DNA of 64,000 nt, from assembly GCA_013398015.1 (NCBI GenBank), contig VZRR01010901.1, positions 187,371 through 251,370 on the forward strand. The letters are read 5' to 3'. This document shows positions 33,838 to 46,700 of this stretch, piece after piece (positions within the stretch are counted from its first letter, which is position 1; each line of letters opens with the position of its first letter). The notes below the pieces were generated by a model that saw nothing but the letters and a program-made list of their open reading frames with translations, did no database searches and was not told the origin of the DNA. The translations under genes were made by a program, and so were the position numbers. The DNA comes from Oreocharis arfaki. Lineage: Eukaryota; Chordata; Aves; Passeriformes; Paramythiidae.

Positions 33838-36547
33838 CTATTAACGAACAACAATTAAAAAACATAACGGATGAAGTGAATCAGAACTGCTTGTAAGCGT
33901 TTCCTTAGCAACACACTGATTACTTTGAGCTCAGTCATAGAGGAAAATTTGTTTGCAGTTCAAAGACAGACAGAAATTCAGCATGTGCTGTTAATGCCCT
34001 TTTCCACTTAGTGCTGTTGACAGGGTGTTTGCTCATTCTCGGGCCGGCCAGAGCACAGGACCTGCTGCTGAGAAGGGTGCCCAGCTGCCACAGCTTTCAG
34101 AGGGCACTGTTTTAACATGTCTCTGTAAACTGAGGATGATTCTTGCCTATTTCACAAGATAAATTTAAGATCTGAGCCACGCTAAAAAGGTGAGATATAC
34201 AGAAACTAAAATAACTCAGAACGCAACCTCCCCCACAGAGGGATGCTAATTCTGAGGACGGCTAAAATCCTTCCCAGTTCCCATTAGAGAAGGCACTCAG
34301 TTATATAACCTGCCCCCCACACATATCCAACTAAGTATGTGCAGACTGGTCAGAAATCAGCGTTTTAGAGTCTTTCCACTGAACTCCTTCTGAGTGACTG
34401 CTCCAGATTCTTATGTTTGGGTAGAGCATGTTAAGTTATCCTAGCCTAAACCACTGCATGTGTCTTCCATGGCTATGGCTATTAAATCTCTAAAAGATAA
34501 CGATACTACCAAGGTCTTTAGTGCCAACCTATCAACCATAAAGCCAGTCTGATACTCCTTCAGAATGTGACAGTCATGAGACGGGACTGATCTCAGGTCT
34601 TCAGATTGATACAATGCAGTGCAACAATAAAGCGTCCGCTTAAAGCAAACCTAATTTCCCGGAACTTTCAATTCTCCTGCAGGAAGAAGCCAATGGATAC
34701 TTTTATAAAATACAAAGGACTGAAAGGAAGCCTCTGCCTAAGCTGGACCACGGTAAAAGGTCGTTTGGCCTCAAGCAGTACAGTTAACTGCAGGAGCCAA
34801 CTTTCAGCAGCTTCTCTGATGTCACTCAGTCCTTTTAACTGTGGACAGTCCAGCAAGGTTGCTCACTCCAGGACAGCACCTGCAAAACTTGTTCTGGAGA
34901 AGTATAAGAACACTGTGGGGTTTTTTAAAGAATGTTTACAAATAACATCACATGATGCCTACATTTTCCAAAACACTTGAGAACAAAAGCATCTGATGTC
35001 TGTTGATAGGTAAATTTTAAGAGCTATCTGGACAGTTCTGAACTCTCAAATGCAGTTATGCAAAATACTAACATTAACCACAATTTCCAAAGTCATACTA
35101 TATACTTTAAGACAACTTCAGTTGTATTTGCCTTTTCCTCCAGCTTCCAAGGACTTCTGGAAAAAGAGCACTTTTAAGGGACAAACAAAAAGGTGTGGGT
35201 GACTTTTTTAGCGACTAATTAATTAGACAAGTTTTTCCATTTTGTCCATCCATTTCTTAAGCCACCCTTAACAGTGATTCCAGTACTGCACTGTGAGATT
35301 TTAGCTGTTTGATACCTGTAAACTCTACTTCTTACAATACCATAATTGCATTAGTTTGAGCAAGAATCCCAGAATTAAGCCAGTGACTACAACAATTGTT
35401 TTCAAGTGAGCATTTGTCAATGACAACACAAAACTCCTATACAAAAGCAGAGGAATAATGAAGACAGGGAAAATATTAAAATTTGGTGCCTAGAATATAA
35501 GTCAGAAGCACTATCAAAAAAGTCCTGGTAAACAGTATGAGTGAAAAATAATTAGCAACCCATGATAATGCTTTTAACTCAATGTATGAAAGAAATGGAC
35601 TTAGCTGTAAGAACTATTAGGATCCCCAACCACTTGAATGTAAATCAAATTATTTTCTTTCTACTTAAACATTTCAACATCACTTAAATTTCTAACTTCT
35701 TTTTCACTCCTTTGAATGGCAAACATCCTTTTTTTTTTTTGTTTCATACTTAAACTTGATGAAAATGTAAGTATTTCTCAGGTTTCCTTCTCAAAGCTTC
35801 TGAGGTAGTGTCACCATAGTTAGACTTTCCTTGGACTATTAACAGAAACTCTGGCTATGCAAAGGATGCACAGACTTCTTAACACAGAATTGTTCAGGCT
35901 ATCAGTGGGGTATCTAAAGCAGTTTAAACTTCTCCTTCCCCCAGCAAACAACTACTTACAAGCAAGGTTAGCAACCCCACGTTAAAATGCTTTAAAAAAA
36001 CCCGCTAAACACTTCTTGCACTTGTAACTTTTTTTCCTTCTCTCCCTTTAAAAAACTCATCACGTTGGTGTCACAGTCGGGTGTATGAAAGGGGAAGGGA
36101 AGAAATCAGCAGTACAGAGTTACACGTTTCGGGAATGTTTTGGGCACAAGGGCCGTGACTTGGCAACTTCCATACTGCTGCCCTGAAAGAGTCAGTGGGC
36201 AAACAAGTACTTTGTGGCCTATTACAATTCCTAACCTTCGGTTAAAAAGCCTCAGAATGTATCTGTGGTTTTTAGCCCGTCTACGGCTCTTTCATGACGC
36301 CAGGACCTTGCGCTTCTGCCTCTGGCCCTGCCTTAGCAAGGAGGCTGGAAGAGATGATCTCCAAAGCTCCCTCCCAACCCCAACAGGTCTGGGATCTCAT
36401 GCACTGTGTATCTCCCCTAAGGCGAGTCAAAGAACACAGAAACAAAACCCACCCTTCCGTGTACTCCGCCTGCAGAAGGCCAAGGTAGGCTTCCCACTTG
36501 TTCCCCACTATTTTGCCGCACGTGAAGCACCTGACCGGGATGATCAT
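33729..36547 (-). CDS. POLR2L: POLR2L (RPB10 / ABC10-beta), complete, two exons
   Basis: Two exons on the minus strand join to a 67-residue protein that agrees with human POLR2L at every position I can recall. RPB10 is a small zinc-binding subunit shared by nuclear RNA polymerases I, II and III; it supports assembly of the core with RPB3/RPB11-type subunits. Its zinc ligands are all present: C7 and C10 (CFTCG) and the adjacent pair C44-C45 (YCCRR). The exon lengths, 95 and 109 bases, sum to 68 codons including the stop. The start sits inside a CpG island, as expected for a housekeeping gene. The gene converges on CD151, which ends about 15 kb away, and points away from the expected TSPAN4. 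The pairing with CD151 is the known vertebrate gene order. Nothing is broken or missing. Confidence 0.98.
33838..36452 (-). other. POLR2L intron
   Basis: The intron is 2,615 bases, with GT at 36452-36451 and AG at 33839-33838 (minus strand). It is AT-rich with several T or A runs. No nested gene or repeat is recognised. Confidence 0.88.
36453..36547 (-). CDS. POLR2L: POLR2L coding exon 1
   Basis: It encodes residues 1-31 and two bases of codon 32: MIIPVRCFTCGKIVG, then NKWEAYLGLLQAEYTE. The donor reads GG|GTGGGT on the minus strand, phase 2. The ATG (36547-36545) has A at -3. An upstream in-frame ATG exists, but the known 67-residue length fixes this start. Confidence 0.97.
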
Positions 36548-36661
36548 TTCTGCGCTGTGGCTGCAACGACACAAACACCGCGTCAAACCCCTCCGAAGCG
36601 ACCGGACACCGCGCTCGGCCGCAGCGCACTCAGGGCTGCGCTGCCCCGCGCCGGCCTGGCC

Positions 36662-36847
36662 GCGGCTGTGGGGCGCAGAAGCCGGGTCCTGAAGGCTCCT
36701 TGGAGGCCAGCGGCCGGTCCCGCTCCCGCCCTCAGCCCCCGCTCCCGCCCGGCGGCGGCTGTGGGGCGCAGAAGCCGGGTCCTGAAGGCTCCTTGGAGGC
36801 CAGCGGCCGGTCCCACTCCCGCCCTCAGCCTCCGCTCCCGCCCGGCA
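36662..36847 (+). repeat. Two-copy 93-bp tandem duplication in the CpG island
   Basis: The blocks 36662-36754 and 36755-36847 are nearly identical; I see two mismatches near the 3' part plus edge drift. Each starts GCGGCTGTGGGGCGCAGAAG and ends in CCCGCCCGGC. The period is exactly 93 bases. It lies about 115-300 bases upstream of the POLR2L start codon, so it falls in the promoter or 5' UTR region. Confidence 0.9.
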
Positions 36848-36926
36848 CCTCCGCGGCCCCGCGAGCGGCTCCCACCGCGCGGCTCCTCCGCTGCCGATGG
36901 CCGCCGGCCGCTACCACCGCGCCCGG

Positions 36927-36927
36927 N
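36927..36927. other. Single unresolved base in the CpG island
   Basis: One N within very GC-rich sequence, likely an ambiguous call or a minimal gap. Confidence 0.95.
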
Positions 36928-37760
36928 CGCGACCGCCCCCGCGCCGCCTCCTCCCGCCGCGCCCGGGCGGGCACTTGTTGCATTGCGAGAGGGCTTCGGC
37001 AGCGGGCGGACTTCTCATCCCGTCCTGGCTGAGGTACCGCAGCGGGAAGCGCAACTGGTGGCTGCGGCGCGGCACCCGCCCGCCCGGTCCGGCGCAGGGG
37101 TAAAGGGTGGGCATCCTGGCGGGCAGAGCTGAGGGACGAGCCCCGCGCTCCGCTGCGCCGCGGGCAGGGGCTCCGGCGCGGCGTGTCCTTCGCTCCCCCG
37201 GGGCAGGGGAACGGGGGATGGTGGGACCCGCCGCTGTCGCCGTGTGGCGACCCCGTCAGCGCAGCATCGCGGCGTCGCCCGGGGCTGTTTGCCCGCGGTT
37301 CGGGGGCTCCCTCGGGTGGGAGGCGGCGGCACAGCCCGGCACACAGCCCGCTCCCGGCGCTGCGGGGCTGTTCCGCCGCTCCGCGCAGCCCGGCCGGGCG
37401 ATGTCTCTGGCGGCACTCGCCCTCGAGCCCCGGCCGAGTTGCGGACGCTGCGGTGGCTGCGGGTTTGCCGAGAGTTTCCAAACTCCGGGGCAGATGGGAC
37501 GCGGCGCCGTCCCGTTAACTCGCGGTGCTGCTCCGCCCTGCTGTGACCTGTGCGTGGCTGAGCTCCCAGAGGTGTGCGCTGCCCCCGGGTACCGCCTGCT
37601 GTCGCGGCAGTGCCCGCACCGAGAGGAGCCTTTCGGCGGTGTCCGGCGGCCGGGGCCGCTCCCCCGGCTCGGGGGACAGTCAGTGGCTGGCTGCGGGCAG
37701 CACGGCCGGTCCCGCTGCGCACCCGCGCCCGGGAGGTCTGGTGGCAGAGGATGATGCATC

Positions 37761-40700
37761 TTGAAACTCGTATTTCGTATTACTCGTATTTCGTTAATCT
37801 AAGGATTGGGGAAGCATTAGGCACGGGCTGTGTGTGCTTAGCAGAGGGAAGCGTGCTGTGATGGGTACAAACTTTGGGGACAGGCACCGCTGTTCTGGAG
37901 GTTCTGGGATGAAGCATTACTCTGTCAGTCCTTATTGCTCTCTCGTGTCAGCGTTAGCGTTATACTATTTGTCCTTGGGAGAGCAGAAATTCTCCCAAAG
38001 TGTTGTTATTTTCTTGCTAAAGTGTCTGTGAGTTGATACAGTGCACAGCGCAGAGCCATTACTGTCAGGCATATAAATAATTGTGTCTTAATGCACAGCT
38101 TATGTTAATACGTCTTTCGTGACTATTTTTTGAACGACTGGATTATTGACCCTCTGCACAGAAATGCCAGACCTAACATGAACCGTAAAAGAGCAAATAG
38201 TTTTGTTTTAATAAATAAGGGCTTGAGATTGAAAGCATTTTTACAGTTCCATTGCTAGTGAAAAGACAGTAATTTTTTGCAGTCCCAGGGATAATTATGC
38301 ACAGTTGTGAATGGAGCGAATTGACTTGGCATGGAGGGTAGACGAACCTCCTGCGATCTCTAGATTATGATCATTATTGTTATTGTAGGCCAGTGGGAGC
38401 CAAACTGTGTCTTTCCTTTTTATCCTTTGATTTCTTTCTTTTTTTGGGGGCTGGAGGGGATGGGGAGTTGAGAATTTGAAGATTGTGCTTTGATGCATTT
38501 TCAGCACCAGGGCTCCAAAGTAATTTTCCTACTGAACTGTGTGGTAAAAGGCATTTGTGTTTGGAGATGGAAATTTGCAACTGAGAGTGAGAAAGAGGGA
38601 CTGGAGCTGGGCTTCACAGTTAAGCCACATCATTAGATATAGGTTAGCATTTTATAGCTGCCTTGTAGAAATGTGCTTGCTTATTTCTTAAAAAACAAAA
38701 CTGAACTTTAACTTTTGGACCTAGTTCATGTATCTGACTTTGCTTAACATCTTTTTTCAAAGAGAAACGTACTCGGCTTGTTCGCACACCATTACTTTAA
38801 CTTTTTCATGTCTTTTCTGGGTAACCTGCTTTGGCTGGGTGAGGGACTTAATGAACTAATAGGTCTTTCATGGCTATAGCTGCTTTGATCCTAGAAATTG
38901 TAAAGATTTTTATGATCTATGACTTGGAGAGACTGCTACATACCGAAAACATTCTCTGCTTAACTTCATATATCCTCTGCTTAATCTGACCGTTTGCCAA
39001 ACTGCAGAAGTCTGTTTAGAAGAGCTGTGGGGGAATGTGCACACATGTGACTATTTGGGAATTAGTGTTTTATGGGCTGTAGCTCACGCTGATGAGGGGG
39101 ACTGCAGCTTGAGCCATTTGTGGCATTGCCAGCTTTCCACTCTTGTTCAGGTGAGCTGGGTACTGATGACACTCAGCTGTTAGTGTTTAGTGAAATTTGG
39201 TCTCTTCAACCGAATTCAAGAATTGGGTCTCTTTAAGTATCCTTTGAAGAAGAATTGCAAGAACTGAAGTTCCATCTCCTACAACTAATCTTAGAAGTGC
39301 AGCTCTTTCTCACAGTAAGTTCTTACCACATTTCTGGTCTCCTGCCACGTTCAGCAAGCAGCAGCCCCCAAACTGCTCATTCTTTGGGCCTTCAGGCAGC
39401 GTGCTGGTCAGAAAATAGAGAGAGAGTAACATCAGCATTAAGCAGAAGAGACTGCCCTAGAACTAATCGAGCTGAAGAAAGCTTGAGAACTGTGCGCTGC
39501 TTTCTTCGTGTGCAGCTGGAGCAGCTTCTGTCACGTGCGGATTTGTTGTGAGGCAGTGCAGATAATATACACGCCTTCTTCCTGTGATCTGAACAACTTC
39601 TGAAAGCTGGCAGTGTTCTGTCCCGCTGTCACTGTTGGGATGAGGCTCCTTCTTGGCAATTTTTTGTGGATTTAGACCTATAAAATGCAGCTAGGCATGA
39701 CTGCTCCATGGCATTGTTAAATGGGACTGAAATCCTCGGCGGGTGACTAAGGAGTAGACCCTGCTTCCTGTTCTCCCATCCACAAAATGCAAGGGAAAAT
39801 ATTGCTGCTTGTTTAAAAAACAAACAAAAATGAAGTCAGTTAAGTGACCTGACTGATTGAACTACTCCTAAAATACTTCTGTAGCTAGAGTGGCCATATG
39901 ACCTCCTGCAGCTCATGCGGGCAGACTGTGTCTTTTGTGACCTTGTCTCTGTAATTAGGGCTGGAGAAAGACTTGTGAGATCTCTGCATTTGCACTGGTA
40001 GCATGAGAAACTGGTAGCTGAGAGGTTTTTTTTACTTTGTAGGTTGCAGTAGGTCAGGTCTAGGTGTGCACCCTCACGAGTCTGGAAAATTTTGACCTTT
40101 CACCACTTTTTACCTCCTGTCCTTGCTCCCCTTCTTCTGACTTTGCTTATTCTGTCTATGTGTAGATAATGACCAGAAGACATGGGTCTTTTAAGATCTG
40201 ACTTGCCAACTGTATTCAAGGGTAGTGAATTGTTATTTAAATTTAGGACTTTTTAGGAGAACTTTTCAGTGAAGGATTGTTTCAGTTATTGATCATGATG
40301 CAGACTTCTATAAAGCTGTGGGTAGCCATGTTGGCCCTGCTTAGAGCTAAAAGCTCTCTTCCCTGTTGCTCCCTGTGGTCATTTAGAGAAAGAATGTTAA
40401 CAGTTTTCTCTCCATCTCCAACTAACACTTAGAATCCTGTGCATGATTGTAAAAGTACTATATTCAGTGTTTCACTCCTAGGATCCCAACGAGGCCAGAG
40501 AACGAAGAATCCTAAGAGGAAGAGACTCACATGAATTGTGAAATGAGTGGTTAAATAAAACATTAGTCAGGAACTGAAATGTGACATGGAAAATTTAATG
40601 TATATAAATTACATAGCAGTAGAGAGAGCAAGAGGGAAAGATACAAAGACAAACAAACAAACATGCGAGATGAAGCTTGGCTGTTATTTTTTCAGGCACA

Positions 40701-43700
40701 TTTTCCACTCCCAAGTTTGCTAAATCCTGCAGATTTACTCTTGGGCTTTCCCTATTCCTGGTTAACTACTCAGAAGTATGTCATTCATCCTGTTCCACAG
40801 AAGGCGAAGGCAAGTGGCTCCCTCTGGAGCTAGCTAGTGTGTCTCTGGAAGTCCTCCTTTCCCTTCTAAAGCATGAAGGCTTAAGGAGCAAAGAGTGAGA
40901 TGGAATACAGATTTGTTTTCCTCTTGATTTTATTTATTTTTTTTTCTTTCTGGTTTTGTTTTAGTGAGTGACTTTCTTGCCCCAGCCCCACAATGCAGTT
41001 GGATGTAGTGATGTGTTAGCAGGGAGGTGGAGATGGCCTCCTGTCAAGGAGAGGCAGGGGTGATGGAAGCAGGAAAGACTGGTCTGCTGTGTAGAGCTTT
41101 GTGTTGTTAGTTGCCCCACACACTGTTTAACAGCTGCTCAGGCCCCTGGATTTAGCAAAACAAATACTGAAGCTGCTAAGCAAGGAGAAATGAGGAGAAA
41201 TCTCTCTAAGCTGGGGATGCGACTGCAGCTCTGCTGTAATACCACACAAGCCTGATGCTGCTGATTTCATTAAAAGCAACATTCGGGGCCTCAAAGCAGG
41301 TTTTAATACTTGCTATATGTTTTTTTAAATATGCTGACCTTATCTGGTAAGCCTGTAATATTTGTTGCAATGAAGAACAGCTGCTGCATAAATACATATA
41401 TAATATCAGTTGCCAGTTCTGTAAGCTGTGCTGAGACTGTGACTTGTTTGAAGTGGGGTTGCTATTAAAAGGCAGGTGGCAAGATGTTTATTTTGCACCT
41501 TGTTAATTGCTTGTTTTTCCTGCTGTAATTGGCTTCCTAATGGGGGCAGAATGCTCTTGGTTTTGCACACAAAGCTTCATTAGTGACAACTGATGGAAAT
41601 GATTCAGAGGGTGGGATTTAGATGAAATATATATATATAGAGAGAGAGTAACAGATGTCTCTGCTAAATAGAGTGTATGAGGAAGTCCCATAGATGCATC
41701 CAAAAATGCAAATGTTTTCCCATAAAATGATTTAAGATGTTCTAGTGTTAGGTATAAAGATCACTGCCTATTACTTGAGAAGGGGGCAGAGCTGTTGTTA
41801 CTTACGTTATTTTTGTGGGGCAGAGATTTTGTTCTGCTTCACTGGACAGGAGTTAGGATGCAGGGATGGTGCTTTCTGCTCGGGTCTCTGACAGCCTCCA
41901 GGTATTCATAAAGATACCTTTGATGCTCTCTGTGGCATGTTTAGGGATTGCTCCTGCCAGCAAACTGGGAGGAGATGGTGAGCAGTGGTGGCCTTCTGTA
42001 ACTTTCTAAGATTTATGGAGCCATCCCTGCCTCTTGCCTTCAAGAACTGTTCCCTGGGCCCTTGGAGGCAGGACACTGCTGTGGAGAAGCATAGTTGGAC
42101 CATCCATGATCCCAGCTGTGCTTACAACTGAGAGCTGAGGTGGTGCTCTGGCTAGGGGTGGATACTCCACAAAGCCAGTTCTTCTTTCAACAATGGCTTT
42201 TTTTTATGTGATGTAAGAGAGTGGTCTGAAAGTCATCGGGATGGTCATCTGACACCGTTGTGTCTGAGGCCATGAACAGATTTTTGTGCTGCTCAGTTTA
42301 ATATGCTCTTGTTCCTGTAGAGGTTGCTGTAGGTGAAAGGTGAGTGTACTTGTGTGTATGTATGTATGTACGTGTATATAAAATTAATAATGAAAGAGTG
42401 AGATGGCTCTTCATGGAAATGAAGCCCCTTACTCCCTCCTCTTAAAAAAAAAAAAAGGCACTGTGATGAGATTGAAAAATGTATCTGTCTATTCCCTCCT
42501 TTTCTGCTTCCTCAGATGCCAGTATTTAACCAGTTTAAGACTGGATTTATCTGTCATGTTTCTTCTCAGTAAGGTGACTTCAAGCCAAAAGTATTGCAAG
42601 TCTAGGATTGACATATTTTATAAGAAAAAGTCTTTATTACATGAATATATCACAGCCTAATTGACTGTTTCATGTTGAAGGGGGAGAGTAATATCCTGAG
42701 GCAGCATTTTAATCAGAAAGATCACAAGACTGCCCATCAGCTCTGCTCTTCCATGTAAATGTCCTCAGATGACAAAATAATCCCCTTTTCTTGGGATAAT
42801 GCTTTTAATTTCTGCAGAATCTTTTTTCCCCCAGAGTGAAGAATGGACTGTGTAGTTGAGGTGAGGCCAGGGCTTGTCAATTATTAATGCTTGAAAGGAG
42901 GAGCCCCAAGGTGATGTTCTTCCATGGTGAGAGGACTGTGTATTCCCACTGAGCTCATGGATGTGCTTTTGTCTCTGATGTGCTTCCTGCCTTTGGTTGG
43001 GAACCTTTTTCTCTGGGTGTGTACACAGGTCCCATCAGGGTTTATCTCTCAAGAGACTGTAGGGAGCCATCCCTCTTGTAGTTCTTTACCATGGCATGTA
43101 TTCCATGAAAAGGAATGGAGGGGAAATGTTCTAACTTATTTTTCAGTCTTACCTCTCAGGTTCTCATAAGTGGTGATGGATGGATTTGGAGCACAGGATT
43201 AAAGAGCAGGCTCTGCTGAAGGCTATGCTTTGGGCCTTTGGGGGATGCTTATGTCTGCATTCAAACTTGATGCTTGGACTTTCTCTTCCGTTTGTCTTCT
43301 GGCCAGTCTTGCACCTTGCAAGCCTTCACGGGAGTGTGAATAGAAAGTGGTTATTATGAATAGGAGCAAATATCCATCTTGCTGAGTACTTTATCTCTTG
43401 ACAGTGGCCAGTAGTGGCTGCTTAAGGAAGCAGGTACTTCTTAACTTAAAGCAAGTGTGCAGTAATAATAAAAGTGGGATGCTTGCATTTTGTGTTTCAT
43501 GTAAGTCTATGTCTGTAATCTTGTTCCAGAACTGGGCAAGTAGGGAAGAAAATGTATTTTTTCTGATTAAAACAAATTGCTCACCTTGGGCATGTCAGCC
43601 TGTTGTGTCCAGATTGAGGTCCTAGATGAGAGCTGGATGTCTTAAACCATTTCCAAAGCTGCCTCTGCTATGCACTGTGTTCTGGTGAAAGACAACTGTT

Positions 43701-46700
43701 TCTGGAAAAGTCCCTGTTGGTGTGCGGAGCCTGAGGCCTCCCATGGTACGGGCCTTCCAGCATGGATGTGGGGAGGATGACAGAGTTGATGCATTGGGTA
43801 CGATGTTATCACTCAGCAGAGTGGGCTGCTGTGCCCCTATCATAGTGCCATCCACAGGGAATCATCCATTGCTTTGTTTATTGAGCTGCTGTTTTTAAAA
43901 TTAAAAACAGCCAAATGTTTCATAAAATATTAAGAGGTGCTGCTTTAGTGCCTCTCATCAGATTAAGTATGTCACTTTCTGTGTCCTTAGGGTGATGAAG
44001 CCCATCAGCTTGGTCGTTCTCTCACCTTAAGCATGCATTAAGGTGACATGCTTCATCTCACGAGGGATGCTGAAGCTATCACACTGCAGAACTGGGAACC
44101 GTAGGGGTCCTGCACTTCAGCTGTGGATTCTCAAATGAAATTTTGCAGAAGTAATACAGTTTGCTTTGTACGAGTGAATTCCTTTTTGTTAGGGAAGTGC
44201 TTTTTTGAGCAAAAATATTGAGGTAATACAGTGGTAGACACATGTACAGTGACTGCACTGCAGGAAAGAAAGAAATTGTGGCATGTTTTATATGAAAGGC
44301 CAAGGACTGTTGCATTTCAATGGGTAAAGGAGAGAGGCCTCTACATTCCTCAAACGCTTTTTATGAATATGGATTTTGAAGTTCTTTTGCTTGCAGGTGA
44401 ATTTCTTTTTTATTCAAGAGCCAGTTCTAACATTTTAATCATAACACAGTGGCGCTGGTGTAGCAGAGCGTTGGGAAGCTATGGGGTGTGGTTAGCCCCA
44501 GGACTGAGGGAGGGTCTCCAGCTTGCTGCAGAGAAGCCCTGAGGGCTGCACAGTGGTGGAACACAGTGTGGTGGAGCTGGGACCGAGCTGTGAGGGGCTT
44601 GCTTTCACTGAGTTTTCCATCATCTCTTGCCTCTACCCAGCAGTTCAGCACTCTTTGGCATTTGCGTACTATTTGGGAATGCTGCTCCATACCCGGTTAA
44701 ATAGTCTAGAAATTCTAATAAATTGATGATACAAGACTGACTTGACTTCTGAATTTCCTGGGTTTGGGCTGTGCTGCCTCTTCAAACCCAGTCAGTCATG
44801 GCACACGTGGCGTGGTTACTCTGGCGTTCCCGCTGTGCGCGGCAAAGTCACACCCGTGTGCTCGTCGGGGAGCGCTTACTCTGGAGTCTGCTCTGAAGGG
44901 CAGCGGCTCCTTTGTCTCATCTGATACCGCTGCTGCTGCTTCGCTTGGTCGTGGTGTGAGGGAATAATAAAGTACAGCCTTCAATCATACGACCTGATCA
45001 GAGGGGGTTGTCTGTGGTGATTGATAACTCCTCCTGGAACAATTGGCTGCTTGAGCTGTGCCCAGGGACTGCTGGGTTTGGTTGGGGTTTTGCATTAATT
45101 TTTGGCCTAAGTAAAAAGAGCTGTGAGATCAAGGTTGCAGTTCTGTTTGCAGCTTGCCTTCAAACCTAAAAATCCTGCCTGATCTAACAGGGTACTTTAC
45201 TGTATATACCTCTGCTCTCCCCAAAACTATCTGGAGAGCACTTTACTCCTCTCTTTTAAGATATGCTGAGTATTTTGAGCACCCCCAAATTATTTTGATT
45301 CCTTATTAAGTTTGCTCACTTCAAAATAGGCATAAACAAAGACATCTTTTCATATTTCACCCTTGTGTCCACCTGGCGTGATGAGTGACATGCTGAGAGC
45401 AGGGGCTTGGGTTCTTTGCCCTGGGATGTCCCCCCAGTCATGGCTTTTTCCTAAAAGCCCCTTGTATGACCGTGTCAAGTTGCTTTGCTTCTTTTCTTGG
45501 TTTATCACGTTTGCCATTCTCAGTAGAGAAGCTAAAAAGCTTAATATTAGGAAAGTGCCTGTATCCTGTGAAAGATAGCTTTTTCTGTTGGTATTGAGAA
45601 ACCTTGGAAGATGAATGTGTGTGTAAATTCTGTTTATCTCTGTAATAACTGAGATGTGCAGCGGTTTATCTGCAGTGTGGGTGAATCTTAGTCATGGGCA
45701 GTGTTACACAGGGGATGCCACCTGTCTGCAATGGGGCCACAGGCATGTTTGGGTGTATTTGCATTTCTGCAAAGGAGAGGTGTTTTTCTGCTTCTCTGTT
45801 GAATAGCATCCACAGTGTGTGGCGTCAGTTTAAAGCAGAAATGATTGATCTTCTTAAAATACTTGCTGAACAAATATATTTTTCCTTCTCTTCTGCAAAA
45901 CAAAATGATATGTGGGTGAAAGAATGGCTTTCCCCCAGCACGTGTGCAGCCACTTTATGGATTGAAGAACAGTCTTTGGAGCACAGAAGAGCTATTGCTG
46001 TGTAGAGAAGTGCCAGCATGGTGCCCTATTTTCAGCATTCTTAACTTCAGTCATGGTGGTAGTGGCTGGAGCTGTGCTGCAGAGGCTCTCCTTGTACTGC
46101 TACTGTTGTTTGGGCTGTTTCACTGCTGTTGTCACGGAATCAGGACATCTGGAGGAAAGAGATTCTGGGATGACTAGGACTTCTTTGTCACACACAAGAG
46201 AATTTCTTACTTGGAGAATGGATAATAGAATGCCTTTATAGCAGAGAGCGAGAACTGCCCAGAACATCCTGGTCCCCTGCTAGAGGTGAGGACACAGAGA
46301 GTTACACTCAAAAGTAGAAGAGGAGCTTTCTTCATCTAGCGGCAGTGTTAGGCTTTCTGAAATTTGTCTGTGATCTCTTACTGTTCTATTGAGGTTTTAT
46401 GTTTCGTTGCTTTCTCTGTCAGTAAATGACCACTTCATTTTGGCAATGCCCTACTGTTCAAATTATAGTTGGGGCCAGTTTATTGTGGATCTGTTTAGCA
46501 TCAGTTTTATTGCTTGCCTGCATTCCTGCTCTGCTGTGGGATTGTCATTGCAATGCCTTTTGGGTATCCTCTTTTTGCTGTCACTGGCCTGACTCCTAGG
46601 GCTTGAAAAGCTGTTTGAGGATTCCTCTGGGAGCCTAAGGGCCTTATTGGAAAGAAGTCAAATACTCATAAGTTCCTGAGAAAGCTGTCATAAGCCTTGT

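Larger units (their letters stand above)
36540..37760. promoter_or_regulatory. CpG island, POLR2L promoter, probably bidirectional with TSPAN4
   Basis: This is about 1.2 kb of very GC- and CpG-rich sequence covering the 5' end of POLR2L and extending away from it. In human, TSPAN4 starts a few hundred bases from POLR2L on the opposite strand, so this island most likely drives both genes. No TATA box is evident, as usual for CpG-island promoters. Long open frames run through it on both strands (for example 36140-37132 and 37015-37722). These are low-complexity Ala/Pro/Arg/Gly reading of GC-rich DNA, not genes. It holds a 93-bp duplication, a single N at 36927 and a G-rich run at 37200-37225. 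Confidence 0.85.

Noticed and set aside
36140..37722. Very long open frames on both strands in the CpG island (up to 330 residues)
   Set aside because: They are Ala/Pro/Arg/Gly-rich readings of GC-rich DNA, overlap each other on both strands, include an N and the 93-bp duplication, and resemble no protein family. The real gene at this spot is POLR2L exon 1.
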